From: Paenibacillus piscarius
Lineage (GTDB): Bacteria > Bacillota > Bacilli > Paenibacillales > Paenibacillaceae
Direction: 5' to 3'
NCBI RefSeq assembly: GCF_022234545.1
Contig: NZ_JAIEUI010000001.1
Coordinates: forward strand, 62,001-126,000
DNA length: 64,000 nt
Shown in pieces: positions 31,695 to 41,726 of this stretch. The notes under the pieces were generated by a model that was given only the letters and a program-made list of their open reading frames with translations, made no database searches and had not been told where the DNA came from. Within the stretch, counting starts at the first letter, position 1. Every line of letters starts with the position of its first letter. The position numbers were made by a program, and so were the translations under genes.

Positions 31695-34166
31695 GTGCCG
31701 CTGCTGTATTATGTTCAGACCGCTATGATCGGGTTAGTGATTACCCTCATTATCAGCTTCCATATGTTTATCCGCAACAAGCAGAAATCGGAGCTGAGAA
31801 GTATTTTCCTCGGCCTGCTACTGGCTAATACGCTGCTGCTCTTGCTGGAGATGAGCATTAACATCGTTACAGGCACGGATTCGTCCGTCGCCGGAAGACT
31901 GCTGCCTTATATGATCTGTCTCTTCTATATTCTTAATCCGCTCCCGGAAGCGCTGTGGATCTTCTACCTGGATGCGGTGATCCGCAGGAATGAACAGCAG
32001 GGCATGAGCCGGAGCACGGCTGTGTGGGTCTGCCTGCCGCTGCTTGTGAATACGCTGCTGTCCGTTGCCAGCTTATCCGGGGGTTATCTATTCTATGTAG
32101 ACGGGGACCATGTGTATCACCGCGGGGAATATTTTCTGCTGATGCCCGGGATGTGCTATATCTATCTGCTGTATTATCTGGTGATGATCGTACGGAAGCG
32201 CAAGCATATTTCGCCTCAGGAATTCCGCGCCCTGCTGTTCGCAGCTCTTCCGGCCATTGTTGCCGGTCTGCTGCAGAGCATGTTCTACGGCATCAGCGTG
32301 GTGTGGATCGCCCTGGCGTTCTCCCTGCTGATTGTCTATATCAACCTCCAGAACGAGCAGGTCTACAAAGAGCTGGTGGAGCTCGACCGGCTGAAGGATC
32401 AGCTGCTGGCCAATACGTCACATGAGCTGCGCACGCCGCTGAACGGAATTATTAATATTACCAGCTCCGTACTGGATAGCGGGCGGGAAGAGCTGGATGA
32501 GGCGCGGCGGTATAATCTTCAGACCGTTGTGTCCGAAGCGCGGAGACTCGATAGTCTGATCAATGATATTCTGGATGCGGCTGTCATGAGAAGCGGCAAG
32601 CTGAAGCTGAAGCTGCGTCCGATCGACCTGCACTCCGTTGCCGAGGCCTCCCTGAATATGATCCGGCAGCTGCATAACAGCGGAGAGATTGCCTTCATCA
32701 ATCAGGTCCCGGAAGCTCTGCCGCCCGTCTATGCCGACGAGGACCGGCTGTACCAGATTCTCTACAACCTGATCGGGAATGCCGCCAAATTCACCCGGCA
32801 GGGTTCAATAACCGCGGGAGCCGCGCTTAGGCAGAACCGGATGGAAATCTGGGTCGAAGATACAGGCAGCGGGATTGCCGGGAACCGGCTGGAGGACATC
32901 TTCAAGCCCTTCTACCAGATTGATTCCAGCGAGACCCGGGAGGCTGGAGGCACCGGACTCGGGCTGTCTGTTACCAAGACACTGATCGAGCTGCACGGGG
33001 GCGGGATCCGGGTCAGCTCCGAGCCGGGGCAGGGCAGCCGCTTCATCTTCACTCTTCCGGTCAGCAGGCTGCCTGCGGAGAAGGGACGCAGGAAGGAGGC
33101 GGCAGGCTTGCCTGTACAGTCCCGCAGAAACGCTCCTGCCGCAGGGAATGAGAGCAGGGGAGATCAGAGCCGCTCCATCCTGGCTGTGGAGGATGATCCG
33201 GCGAGCCTTGCTGCGCTGATCAGCATTTTGCAGCATGACGGATATTCGGTCACAGCCGTCACGGACGGCGTGGCTGCACTGGAGGCGCTTGAGCAGCAGG
33301 GCCGGTATGATCTGATGATTCTGGATGTGATGATGCCGCGGATGTCAGGCTATGAGGTGCTCAGGAGGCTGCGGGACAGATACGGGATGCTGGACATGCC
33401 GGTGCTGATGCTGACCGCCAAGGCCCGGCCGGAGGATCTGCAGGCCGGATTCGCGGCGGGAGCGAATGATTATCTGGCTAAGCCGTTTGAGGCGCTGGAG
33501 CTGAAGTCGCGGGTCAATACACTCGTACAGCTGAAGGAGTCGGTCAGTAACCGGATCACGGCGGAGCTGTCTTTTCTGCAGGCGCAGATTAAGCCTCACT
33601 TCCTGTTCAACTCCCTAAGTACCATTATTGCCCTCAGCACGAAGCAGCCCCAGCGCTCCAAGGAGCTGCTGTACCACCTGTCTGATTATTTGCGCGGAAG
33701 CTTCAACTTTGAACAGAGTGACGGGTTCACGCCGCTGGCCAGCGAGCTGTCTACGGTAAGGGCTTATGTGGCGATTGAGCAGGAGCGGTTCAGGGACAGG
33801 CTGTGTGTAGAGTATGAGATAGATGAGCACATAGAGCTGATGGTGCCCGTGCTCGTCATTCAGCCGCTGGTCGAGAATGCGATCCGCCATGGCATTATGC
33901 GCAGGATGGAGGGAGGGACCGTCCGCCTGAGCATTAAGCAGGAGGGCCGCCGGGCGGTCATCCGTATCGGGGATAACGGCGTCGGCATATCCCCTGAACA
34001 GCTATCCGGCCTGCTCGAGCGCCAGGGTCCGCAGACCGGCGTGGGGCTGGCTAATATTCAGCGGCGCATGATGATCCATTACGGCTACGGGCTGCTTGTA
34101 GAGAGTAGACCGGATCAGGGCACCTCGGTAACCTTCAGCATTCCGCTGGATCCCAGAATACTATAA
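31695..34166 (+). CDS. Hybrid sensor kinase with HisKA, receiver and LytS-type kinase modules
   Basis: An 823-residue membrane sensor starting at GTG. About seven predicted helices (1-220) lead to a first kinase with phospho-acceptor His243 in SHELRTPLNG, N box NLIGNAAKF and G box GTGLGLSV. A receiver domain (about 495-610) has acidic pair EDD, phospho-Asp in LMILDVMMP and Lys in AKPFEAL. A second, LytS/YehU-type kinase (about 620-823) has QIKPHFLFNSLS and LVENAIRHGI. Two different kinase classes flank one receiver, so signals may be passed within the protein. No separate response regulator is next to it. It precedes the GH5 locus and may sense cell-wall or polysaccharide cues. Confidence 0.88.
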   Translation: MPLLYYVQTAMIGLVITLIISFHMFIRNKQKSELRSIFLGLLLANTLLLLLEMSINIVTGTDSSVAGRLLPYMICLFYILNPLPEALWIFYLDAVIRRNEQQGMSRSTAVWVCLPLLVNTLLSVASLSGGYLFYVDGDHVYHRGEYFLLMPGMCYIYLLYYLVMIVRKRKHISPQEFRALLFAALPAIVAGLLQSMFYGISVVWIALAFSLLIVYINLQNEQVYKELVELDRLKDQLLANTSHELRTPLNGIINITSSVLDSGREELDEARRYNLQTVVSEARRLDSLINDILDAAVMRSGKLKLKLRPIDLHSVAEASLNMIRQLHNSGEIAFINQVPEALPPVYADEDRLYQILYNLIGNAAKFTRQGSITAGAALRQNRMEIWVEDTGSGIAGNRLEDIFKPFYQIDSSETREAGGTGLGLSVTKTLIELHGGGIRVSSEPGQGSRFIFTLPVSRLPAEKGRRKEAAGLPVQSRRNAPAAGNESRGDQSRSILAVEDDPASLAALISILQHDGYSVTAVTDGVAALEALEQQGRYDLMILDVMMPRMSGYEVLRRLRDRYGMLDMPVLMLTAKARPEDLQAGFAAGANDYLAKPFEALELKSRVNTLVQLKESVSNRITAELSFLQAQIKPHFLFNSLSTIIALSTKQPQRSKELLYHLSDYLRGSFNFEQSDGFTPLASELSTVRAYVAIEQERFRDRLCVEYEIDEHIELMVPVLVIQPLVENAIRHGIMRRMEGGTVRLSIKQEGRRAVIRIGDNGVGISPEQLSGLLERQGPQTGVGLANIQRRMMIHYGYGLLVESRPDQGTSVTFSIPLDPRIL

Positions 34167-34174
34167 TCGATGAG

Positions 34175-34212
34175 CGTCTTCTGTGCCGTTAGCGGCCGGA
34201 AGGCGTTTTTTT
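34175..34212 (+). terminator. Rho-independent terminator
   Basis: CGTCTTC pairs with GAAGGCG (one T-G pair), followed by seven T residues. The remaining 240 bp to the GH5 gene shows no clear promoter or gene. Confidence 0.75.
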
Positions 34213-34452
34213 GCCGCTTGCTGCGGGGGCAGAATATGACTATGGCGGGGTTGCGGAATGAATGAACGAGTGCTGTAAACCCAGCAGCAGCAAGGCTTCG
34301 CACAGTGGTACTAAGATGACTATAGACGGCAATTCGCGGACTCCTCTATATTGGGGGCAGAGCAAGCAGCTGCTGCCTTACCCTGCTGTGCCGGAGCAGA
34401 AGCTCACTGGCCGGCAGTGAAATGAATACGCTTTCCAGAGGAGGCAAGAGAT

Positions 34453-35610
34453 TTGACAACGACAACAACTGGAACGGTGAGCCGGATGAAACGGGTGCAA
34501 TTGAGAGCGGTATGGATCTGGGCGTTGTGTGTCCTGCTATGTGTTCCATTGCTGGCAGGCGGGGGCCGTGCGCAGGCTGATCCTGCTGAAACCGGCGGAC
34601 CCGCCGGACCTGCTCCGCTTACCGCGAAGCAAATGGTTGCTCTGATGGGCAGAGGGACGAACCTGGGCAACACCTTCGAGGGGAACTGGAACAGCCAGAG
34701 CTTCGCGGATGTGAAGGGGGCGGTGGATGCTTACATTGCGGCGGGCTTCACCAGCATCCGCATTCCGGTCAACTGGGGCGGACGGGGCAGTAAATATGCT
34801 TCGACTGCGGATGAGGCCGGGAATTTCTCTCCCGATGCACCGAATGTGGCAACTGTGAAGCAACTGGTGGACTATGTGCTGAAGGATGTGAACGTCCAGC
34901 GTGCCTGTGAAGGCAAGCAACCGGTGATCCTGATTGTGAATACCCATCATGAGGAATGGGCGATGAATGCGGTGCAGGGGGAACCTGCTTTTGAGACGAA
35001 TATGCAGCGGCTGGAGACGATCTGGTCGGGTATCTCCGCCTTATTCAAGGACGCGCCGGACACGCTGGTGTTCGAGCTGTTCAATGAACCGCATCTGAGT
35101 ATGAATACGGGAGCTGCCGCCAAGGCAAGTGTGATCGAGCTTAACAAAAGAGCCTACGACGCCATCCGCAGCTACACCTGGAATGGCACCCAGCCCCATG
35201 CCAGCCGGGTCGTGATCTTCGGCGGGTACAATTACAACAGCGGCTGGGGCCTGTACGACACGTACCGCAATCCGCTGGATCTGCCGGGTGAAGGCACAGA
35301 CCCGTATGTGATGGGCACGTACCATTCGTATTTTCAGAATCTGGCCGATCATCTGAAGCGGGTGGACGATGTGAAGCGTGAATTCGCAGATGTGCATGAT
35401 ATTCCTGTGTATCTGGGCGAATTCGGGTACGAGCACCGGGGCGTCATTACGGATACGCTGCTGGATAACTACCGGCAGATTGCGAATAAGGCGATATCGG
35501 CGCAGTTCGCCGTGTCGGTATGGGATGACAATGGCTGGTATCAGGTCTATAACCGGGCAACCGGGCAATTCAATGCACTGAAGGATCAGGTCCTAGACAT
35601 AGATAACTGA
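34453..35610 (+). CDS. Secreted glycoside hydrolase family 5 (cellulase-type)
   Basis: A 385-residue exported hydrolase. A TTG start has GGAGG 9 bp upstream; an ATG at 34486 lacks a ribosome site. A basic N-terminus (MKRVQLR) precedes a hydrophobic segment and a likely cleavage after AQA. The (beta/alpha)8 GH5 barrel shows MGRGTNLGNTFEGNW, catalytic acid/base Glu in VFELFNEPH and nucleophile Glu in VYLGEFGYEH. It acts outside the cell on beta-linked glucans or mannans; the exact substrate is unclear. The transporter, GH94 and GH2 genes that follow would take up and degrade the products. Confidence 0.88.
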   Translation: MTTTTTGTVSRMKRVQLRAVWIWALCVLLCVPLLAGGGRAQADPAETGGPAGPAPLTAKQMVALMGRGTNLGNTFEGNWNSQSFADVKGAVDAYIAAGFTSIRIPVNWGGRGSKYASTADEAGNFSPDAPNVATVKQLVDYVLKDVNVQRACEGKQPVILIVNTHHEEWAMNAVQGEPAFETNMQRLETIWSGISALFKDAPDTLVFELFNEPHLSMNTGAAAKASVIELNKRAYDAIRSYTWNGTQPHASRVVIFGGYNYNSGWGLYDTYRNPLDLPGEGTDPYVMGTYHSYFQNLADHLKRVDDVKREFADVHDIPVYLGEFGYEHRGVITDTLLDNYRQIANKAISAQFAVSVWDDNGWYQVYNRATGQFNALKDQVLDIDN

Positions 35611-35638
35611 TCCTCCGTGCCGGAAATGGGGAAGGAAG

Positions 35639-36592
35639 ATGGGAAATCCATTAGCGGCCTCCCGGCCGTCAATGTCTGCTGTCCACCGGAAGCAGAGACT
35701 GAAGCGTCTGGTCCGCAACCGCTGGTTATATATCATGCTGCTGCCCGGACTGCTGTACTTTATTATTTTCAAATATATCCCGATGTACGGGGTACTGCTC
35801 GCCTTCAAGAACTACCAGCCGTTCCTGGGCTTCCTGGATAGTGAATGGGTCGGGATGAAGCATTTCGACCGGTTCTTCGGCGATCCGCTGTTCTGGAAGC
35901 TGCTGAAGAATACGTTCGTGCTGGCGGCTTACAATATTCTGTTCTTTTTTCCGCTGCCGATTATTCTGGCCCTGATGCTCAATGAACTCCGCTCGCAGAC
36001 GTACAAGAAGACGATCCAGACGCTGGTCTACATCCCGCACTTCATGTCATGGGTCGTCATTGTCTCGATTGCCTACCTGTTCTTCACGACCGAGGGCGGG
36101 CTGGTCAATGAAGCGATTGCGTCTATGGGCGGCGAGAAAATCCAGTTCCTGCTCAGTCCAAGCTGGTTCCGCACCTTCATTACCGGGGAAGTGATGTGGA
36201 AGGAGACCGGCTGGGGAACGATTATCTTCCTGGCGGCGCTGGCCGGTGTAGACACACAGCTCTACGAGGCTGCCAAAATCGACGGAGCCGGGCGGACCCG
36301 CCAGCTATGGCATATTACGCTCCCCGCCATCCGTTCCACCATCGTTATTCTGCTGATCCTGCGGCTGGGCAACTTCCTGGATACGGGGTTTGAACAAATT
36401 TTCCTGATGCTGAATCCGCTCAACCGCGAGGTCGGAGAAGTCTTCGATACCTATGTCTACACCACCGGGATCTCCCAGGGAGAGTACAGCTACAGCACGG
36501 CGGTCGGATTGTTCAAGTCCGTGGTCGGGCTGGTGCTGGTGTTCGGCTCGAACTTCCTGGCGAAGCGCTTCGGTGAGGAAGGCATTCTCTAA
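35639..36592 (+). CDS. Carbohydrate ABC transporter permease, LplB type
   Basis: A 317-residue permease with six predicted helices and the LplB/YtcP-like opening LYIMLLPGLLYFIIFKYIPMYGVLLAFKNYQPFLGF. The EAA loop reads LYEAAKIDGAGRTRQLWHITLPAI. It is paired with an LplC-type permease 27 bp downstream and a binding lipoprotein further on; no ATPase is encoded. Start at 35639 has AAGGAAG close by; an ATG at 35672 is a less likely alternative. Confidence 0.9.
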   Translation: MGNPLAASRPSMSAVHRKQRLKRLVRNRWLYIMLLPGLLYFIIFKYIPMYGVLLAFKNYQPFLGFLDSEWVGMKHFDRFFGDPLFWKLLKNTFVLAAYNILFFFPLPIILALMLNELRSQTYKKTIQTLVYIPHFMSWVVIVSIAYLFFTTEGGLVNEAIASMGGEKIQFLLSPSWFRTFITGEVMWKETGWGTIIFLAALAGVDTQLYEAAKIDGAGRTRQLWHITLPAIRSTIVILLILRLGNFLDTGFEQIFLMLNPLNREVGEVFDTYVYTTGISQGEYSYSTAVGLFKSVVGLVLVFGSNFLAKRFGEEGIL

Positions 36593-36619
36593 GGCTCATA
36601 GCGAAAGGAGGAAGTACCC

Positions 36620-37501
36620 GTGTTAAAAGAAACCTCTATCCCCAGCCGGCTGTTCGATCTGTTCAATATCATCGTGCTGGCGGTGATTGCAATCATAACG
36701 ATTGTCCCGTTCATCTATGTCGTTGCCGGTTCGTTCGCAACCCAGCGGGAGCTGCTGGAAAAAGGGTTTATTCTCTTCCCTACAGAATTCTCACTGGACG
36801 CGTACAATTATATTTTCTCCACCAGTACCTTGATGCGGAGTCTGGGTATCACGATCTTCATCACCGTGACCGGGACGCTGATCAATATTGTACTAACCTG
36901 CCTGATGGCTTATCCGCTATCCCGCAGGGATATGGATTTCCGCTCGCCGATTCAGCTCCTGGTGATCTTCACCATGCTGTTCAGCGGCGGGATGATTCCA
37001 ACCTTCCTGGTCGTCAAGGAGCTGGGGATGATCGATACGTATTGGTCGCTCCTGCTCCCCGGAGCGATCAGCGCCTTCAACCTGATTATCGTGCGCAGCT
37101 TCTTCCAGCAGCTTCCGCCGGACCTGGAGGAGTCGGCCAAAATCGACGGTGCCAGCGACCCCGGCATCCTGCTGCGGATCGTCATTCCATTGTCGCTGCC
37201 GGTGCTGGCCACGTTCTCGCTGTTCTACGCGGTCGGCCACTGGAACACTTATTTCAGCTCGATTCTCTACATTAATGATTCCACGATGTGGCCGATTCAG
37301 GTGCTGCTGCGCCAGATCGTCATGCTGTCCCAAGGCGGCAGCCTGGGCGACACCTCGTCGCTGGAGAGCAACTTCGTCCCGCCGGACCAGGCGGTGAAGA
37401 TGGCCGTCATCGTCGTATCCACCATCCCGATTCTGATCGTGTACCCGTTCCTGCAGAAGCATTTTGCCAAGGGGGCGTTGCTGGGATCGGTGAAGGGCTG
37501 A
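36620..37501 (+). CDS. Carbohydrate ABC transporter permease, LplC type
   Basis: A 293-residue permease starting at GTG behind AAAGGAGG. Six predicted helices; EAA loop LEESAKIDGASDPGILLRIVIPLSLP has the Glu-Ser form seen in LplC/YtcP relatives. It ends LQKHFAKGALLGSVKG, the family's typical terminus. Works with the LplB-type partner upstream. Confidence 0.9.
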   Translation: MLKETSIPSRLFDLFNIIVLAVIAIITIVPFIYVVAGSFATQRELLEKGFILFPTEFSLDAYNYIFSTSTLMRSLGITIFITVTGTLINIVLTCLMAYPLSRRDMDFRSPIQLLVIFTMLFSGGMIPTFLVVKELGMIDTYWSLLLPGAISAFNLIIVRSFFQQLPPDLEESAKIDGASDPGILLRIVIPLSLPVLATFSLFYAVGHWNTYFSSILYINDSTMWPIQVLLRQIVMLSQGGSLGDTSSLESNFVPPDQAVKMAVIVVSTIPILIVYPFLQKHFAKGALLGSVKG

Positions 37502-37560
37502 GGGCTGGGAGCTGAAGTATGGCTGAATTGGCAGGCGGGGGTTTGGGCTTGAGCTTGGGC

Positions 37561-37740
37561 GAAATGTTGCACAATTTGCAATTTAGACTCCTGGATAGTT
37601 AGGTGAATAGAAGGAATGTTGCACAAATGACAAGATTATTCCAGCGAAACCGCCGGATATAGATGAGATGCTGCCTTTTATGCAACAAATTTGGATTTAG
37701 CACGATCGGGTGCGTGAAATGTTGCATTTGGTGCAGGATT
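37561..37740. repeat. Degenerate intergenic TGTTGCA repeats
   Basis: Copies of AATGTTGCA occur at about 37563, 37615 and 37718, with an inverted copy (TATGCAACAAATTTGG) at about 37680. Spacing is 35-70 bp, in the gap between the permease and binding-protein genes. The rest of the 284-bp gap has no gene. A second hairpin-free AT-rich stretch precedes the binding-protein ribosome site AAAAAGGAG. Confidence 0.5.
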
Positions 37741-37785
37741 TCAAGAGAATGGCTACTACCGAATTAAAAAAGGAGAACAACAACC

Positions 37786-39315
37786 ATGACCACAACCAAA
37801 GGGGCAAAACGCTTCACCAGACTGGCAACGGCTGCGCTGTCCGCAGCGCTGGTGCTGGGCACATTAGCCGGATGCGGCAGCGTCAATAGGGCGGCAGAGA
37901 ACGCCGCAGGAACAGACGGAGCCGCAGCGCCTGCCGGACCGTACAAAATGTCCATGATGCTGACCAGCTACAACCCGGAGCCGATGGACCCGGAAGGCGA
38001 AATCTACCAGAAGCTCGAAGAACGGACGAACACCGATCTCAAAATCACCTGGGTCCCGTCCACAACCTATTCGGATAAACTCAGCGCGACCATTGCTTCC
38101 GGTGAGATGCCAAGCGCCGTACTGGTGCTGGACCAGAAGCTTCCCTACATCGTCAACTCAGTCCGCTCCGGCATGTTCTGGGAGCTGGGACCTTACCTGA
38201 AGGATTATCCGAACCTGAGCCGGATGAATGAGGTTGCGCTGAACGCCATCTCCATTGACGGCAAGGTGTACGGCATCTACCGGGCCCGCGATCTGGCCCG
38301 CGACGGCTTGATGCTGCGCAAGGACTGGCTGGAGAACCTGGGGCTGCAGGAGCCGAAGACGGTGGATGAATTTTACAAGGTGCTGCAGGCGTTCGTGAAG
38401 GATGACCCGGATAAGAACGGCAAGGCGGATACCATCGGTCTGGCCGAGCAGCAGGTGGCGGCGGGCTGGCGGGCGATGCTGACCTGGATGGGCGGTCCGG
38501 CGGACTGGGAGATCAAGGACGGCAAGGCGAGCCCGGCGCATCTGAACCCTGCTTTTCTGGAAACGATGAAGTTCTACAAGAAGCTGTACGATGAGAAGCT
38601 GATCAATCTCGATTTCGCGGTGGTCAAGGACGGCAAGCAGATGATCAACGCAGGCAAGGCCGGGGCATGGATCGCCAACCTGAATGATGCCAACGGGATT
38701 GATGAAAGTGTGCAGAAGGTAACACCAACCGGCTCGATCACGATGGTTAACGCGCTGGAAGGCCCGGAAGGGCTGCGCAGTCCCGGCGGCTCCGGCTCCT
38801 ACGGTCTCTTCATGATTCCCAAAACGTCCGTGAAGACGGAGGAGGAGCTGAAGGCGGTGTTGAACTTTTTTGACAAGGTGTCGGATGAAGATATGCAGAA
38901 TATGCTGGTGAACGGTCTGGAAGGCCGCCAATTCACACTGGAGAGCGGAAATTACGTCAAAACAGCCGATCCCAAGCTGCTCGCGGAATACGGGATGGGC
39001 GACTCCTCGCAGCTCGCTGTGCTGAGAGATAAAGTGGTGACCTACGGCAAGCCGCTGGTGCATCTGCGCGATGAGATGTGGAAGAAGAATGCGGAGATCG
39101 CTGTAGTGAATCCGGTGCAGCCTTTCATTTCTGACACGTACAGTGAACGGGGCTCCGAGCTTAGCAAAATCATCGACGATGCCCGGGTCCGCTTCATTAT
39201 GGGCGATTTGGACGAGAACGGGTGGAACCAGGCGGTAGCGAAGTGGGAGCAGGACGGCGGCGCCAAGGTAATTGAGGAATACACGGAGGCTTACAATAAC
39301 GCCAACGCCAAATAG
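37786..39315 (+). CDS. Carbohydrate ABC transporter substrate-binding lipoprotein, LplA type
   Basis: A 509-residue lipoprotein. Signal sequence ends in lipobox LAGC (about residues 28-31), followed by an Ala/Gly-rich linker. The mature region begins KMSMMLTSYNPEPMDPEGEIYQKLEERTNTDLKITWV, typical of the large LplA/YtcQ-type family 1 binding proteins, with conserved IDGKVYGIYRARDLARDGLMLRKDWLENLG. It should capture oligosaccharides released by the GH5 enzyme. Sugar specificity is unknown. Confidence 0.88.
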   Translation: MTTTKGAKRFTRLATAALSAALVLGTLAGCGSVNRAAENAAGTDGAAAPAGPYKMSMMLTSYNPEPMDPEGEIYQKLEERTNTDLKITWVPSTTYSDKLSATIASGEMPSAVLVLDQKLPYIVNSVRSGMFWELGPYLKDYPNLSRMNEVALNAISIDGKVYGIYRARDLARDGLMLRKDWLENLGLQEPKTVDEFYKVLQAFVKDDPDKNGKADTIGLAEQQVAAGWRAMLTWMGGPADWEIKDGKASPAHLNPAFLETMKFYKKLYDEKLINLDFAVVKDGKQMINAGKAGAWIANLNDANGIDESVQKVTPTGSITMVNALEGPEGLRSPGGSGSYGLFMIPKTSVKTEEELKAVLNFFDKVSDEDMQNMLVNGLEGRQFTLESGNYVKTADPKLLAEYGMGDSSQLAVLRDKVVTYGKPLVHLRDEMWKKNAEIAVVNPVQPFISDTYSERGSELSKIIDDARVRFIMGDLDENGWNQAVAKWEQDGGAKVIEEYTEAYNNANAK

Positions 39316-39380
39316 GCAGGAATGGAATTCCCCATATGCTAAAATGAAACCAACAACGCAGATTGCGGGGGGAGTTAGTG

Positions 39381-41675
39381 ATGCGGATACGGATATCCAG
39401 CTATTTATTGAAGTTAATCCTGTTTACTCTGGTGATCGGCTCCTTTCCGGTGCTGATCCTGGGATGGTATTCCTATCACTACTCCTCCCGGTCGGTGCTG
39501 CAGCAGGTGGAGGAACGCAACTCCCAGGTGCTCAGGCAGAGCCAGCTGCGGGTGGAGCAGACGCTGAAGATGATCGATTTCTCCACCACGCAGCTGCTGG
39601 GGCTGCCCACGGTCACGAAGGCGATGGCCACGAAGCTGGACATTAAGGATATGGACATGATTCATGAGCTGTACAAAAATCTCTCCTCGATCCAGACCTT
39701 CGAGCTGGGCATTAAAGACGTCTATCTGTTCAGTCTGGAACAGGATTGGCTGATTACGAACTCCGGCATGGATGCCTACAGTCAGCCGGGGCTGAAGGAG
39801 AAGCTGCGCCCGTTCGCCGGTATGCAGAGCGGCTCGATGTGGCTCAGCGGCAATTCGGCCAGTATCCAGGGTGCGGACGGGATGGTTGAACTGAATCATG
39901 CGGTGATAAATATCAAAAAATGGCCGATTAACGCCAGCCGCCCGCGCGGCTTAATCGCGGTGGTGCTGTCGTCCCAGCAGCTCGATGACCTGATCGGCAA
40001 CGAGCCGGGGCCGGGCAGTGTGTTCATTCTCGATGAGGACGGCCGGGCGATCACTCATTCCAATCCTTCGCTGCTCGGCAGAGACCTGTCGTCCGAAGGG
40101 TATATTGCTGCGATTCTGGAGCGGGAGGATACGGCCGGTGTGTTCAACGGAACCGCCGGGGAGCGTAAGGCCTCCATCTCCTTCCGCAAGTCTGCCTATA
40201 ACGGCTGGACCTATGTGTCGGTCATTCCGACAGCGGCGGTCACCCGCCAGGCTACCGCGATTGGCCGGACCTCCATCCTGATCAGCTTGAGTGTGCTGGC
40301 GGCCACGATGCTGGCGGCGCTGATCGGGTCACGCCGGATGTACAGTCCGGTGCGGCATATTTACCGGTCCCTGCTGCCCGACACCAAGGATCCGCGTCCC
40401 AAAAAAGATGAATTCATCGCCATCTCCGACCGCATTCAGGGCATTCTGTCCGACCAGTCCAAGCTCCAGGTGGAGCTGGCAGGCCAGCAGCAGCAACTGG
40501 CCGAGTTCCTCGTCCGCAAGCTGATGCTGGGCGAAGCCAGATTCCAGGGTATCCCGGAGCGCCTGCAGGATTACGGCTACGGATACACAGGGAAGTGGAC
40601 GCTGATGCGGGTATTGCTGGTGCAGGTGGACCGGCTGGACCACAGCAGGTTCACCGAGGAGGACCGTGATCTGCTGCTGTTCGCGATCAGCAATATCGCC
40701 CAGGAGGTCATCCCGGAGGGAGACCGGCTGCCGCCGATTGTCATCCGCGAATCGGTGGTGCTGCTGACCGGCAACAGCTCGCAGTCCGAGGAAGCCTTCA
40801 AGGAGGCTGTGTATGCCAGGGCAGCCGAGGTGCAGGCTTCTGTGAAGAGCTATCTGCAATTGCAGACCAGCATCGGCATCAGCCGTTCCTGCCAGGCCTG
40901 GACCGAGGTAGGACGGGGCTATGAGGAAGGTGAGAATGCGCTGAAGTACCGGGCCCGGCTCGGAGAAGAGGTCATTCTGTTCATAGAGGATGTGCAGCCT
41001 GCCAGCCGCAAGGAGATCGTCTATCCCAAGCAGCTTGAGGATGAGCTGTCCGCGGCGATCAAGTCGCATGAACGGGAGCAGGCCGGGGTGCTGCTGTCGC
41101 GGATGATGAACGCGCTGGCCGGCGAGGAGGCGGACCATCAGGAATATCAGATGTCGCTGGTCCGCCTGCTGATGGACCTGATCCGGCTGCTTCAGGATGC
41201 CGGGATCTCCCATCATCTGCTGAATGCCGGGGAGAACTCGCTGTTCGAGGAACTGCTCGCGATGCACAGCCCCGGCGATATTGAGACCTGGTTCGGAGAG
41301 ACCATTGTGTATCCGGCCATAGAGCTGCTGAAGCAGCGGCAGGAGACCCAATTCACCAGCATCTCGGAAGAGGTGAAGCAGCTGATCGCCGAAGCGTTCG
41401 ATACCGATCTGACGCTGGAGAAATGCTCGGCCCGGCTGAACTATCATCCGCAGTATATCGGCCGGGTGTTCCGCCAGGAGACCGGAATCAGCTTCACCGA
41501 TTATCTGGCGCAATACCGGCTTAACGTAGCCAAGAGATGGCTGAAGGATTCCGATCTGACGATCACCGAAATTGCCATGAAGCTGAAATATAATAACCCG
41601 GCGAACTTCATCCGTTATTTCCGCAAAATGGAGGGGATGACCCCGGGCCAGTACCGGGCGGGTCTGATGGAATAA
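39381..41675 (+). CDS. Membrane-anchored AraC-family regulator (YesS-like)
   Basis: A 764-residue sensor-regulator. It has an N-terminal membrane helix (LLKLILFTLVIGSFPVLILGW), an extracellular dCache-like sensor (about 35-290), a second membrane helix (TSILISLSVLAATMLAALIGS), a cytoplasmic middle region, and a C-terminal AraC DNA-binding domain (LEKCSARLNYHPQYIGRVFRQETGISFTDYLAQYRL then ITEIAMKLKYNNPANFIRYFRKMEGMTPGQYR). The ATG at 39381 is preferred because a TTG at 39363 lies before the GGGGGGAG ribosome site. It lies between the transporter and glycosidase genes and likely controls both in response to an external sugar. Confidence 0.9.
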   Translation: MRIRISSYLLKLILFTLVIGSFPVLILGWYSYHYSSRSVLQQVEERNSQVLRQSQLRVEQTLKMIDFSTTQLLGLPTVTKAMATKLDIKDMDMIHELYKNLSSIQTFELGIKDVYLFSLEQDWLITNSGMDAYSQPGLKEKLRPFAGMQSGSMWLSGNSASIQGADGMVELNHAVINIKKWPINASRPRGLIAVVLSSQQLDDLIGNEPGPGSVFILDEDGRAITHSNPSLLGRDLSSEGYIAAILEREDTAGVFNGTAGERKASISFRKSAYNGWTYVSVIPTAAVTRQATAIGRTSILISLSVLAATMLAALIGSRRMYSPVRHIYRSLLPDTKDPRPKKDEFIAISDRIQGILSDQSKLQVELAGQQQQLAEFLVRKLMLGEARFQGIPERLQDYGYGYTGKWTLMRVLLVQVDRLDHSRFTEEDRDLLLFAISNIAQEVIPEGDRLPPIVIRESVVLLTGNSSQSEEAFKEAVYARAAEVQASVKSYLQLQTSIGISRSCQAWTEVGRGYEEGENALKYRARLGEEVILFIEDVQPASRKEIVYPKQLEDELSAAIKSHEREQAGVLLSRMMNALAGEEADHQEYQMSLVRLLMDLIRLLQDAGISHHLLNAGENSLFEELLAMHSPGDIETWFGETIVYPAIELLKQRQETQFTSISEEVKQLIAEAFDTDLTLEKCSARLNYHPQYIGRVFRQETGISFTDYLAQYRLNVAKRWLKDSDLTITEIAMKLKYNNPANFIRYFRKMEGMTPGQYRAGLME

Positions 41676-41726
41676 AACGACGGCCCCCTGGTGCTGGAAG
41701 CAGAACAGGAAAGGTGTGCTTATCAC

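Noticed and set aside
40329-41726. Long antisense open frame (465 codons) opposite the AraC-type gene
   Set aside because: G+C-rich shadow frame with unlikely composition (rich in His, Gln, Leu, Arg) opposite a clear gene.
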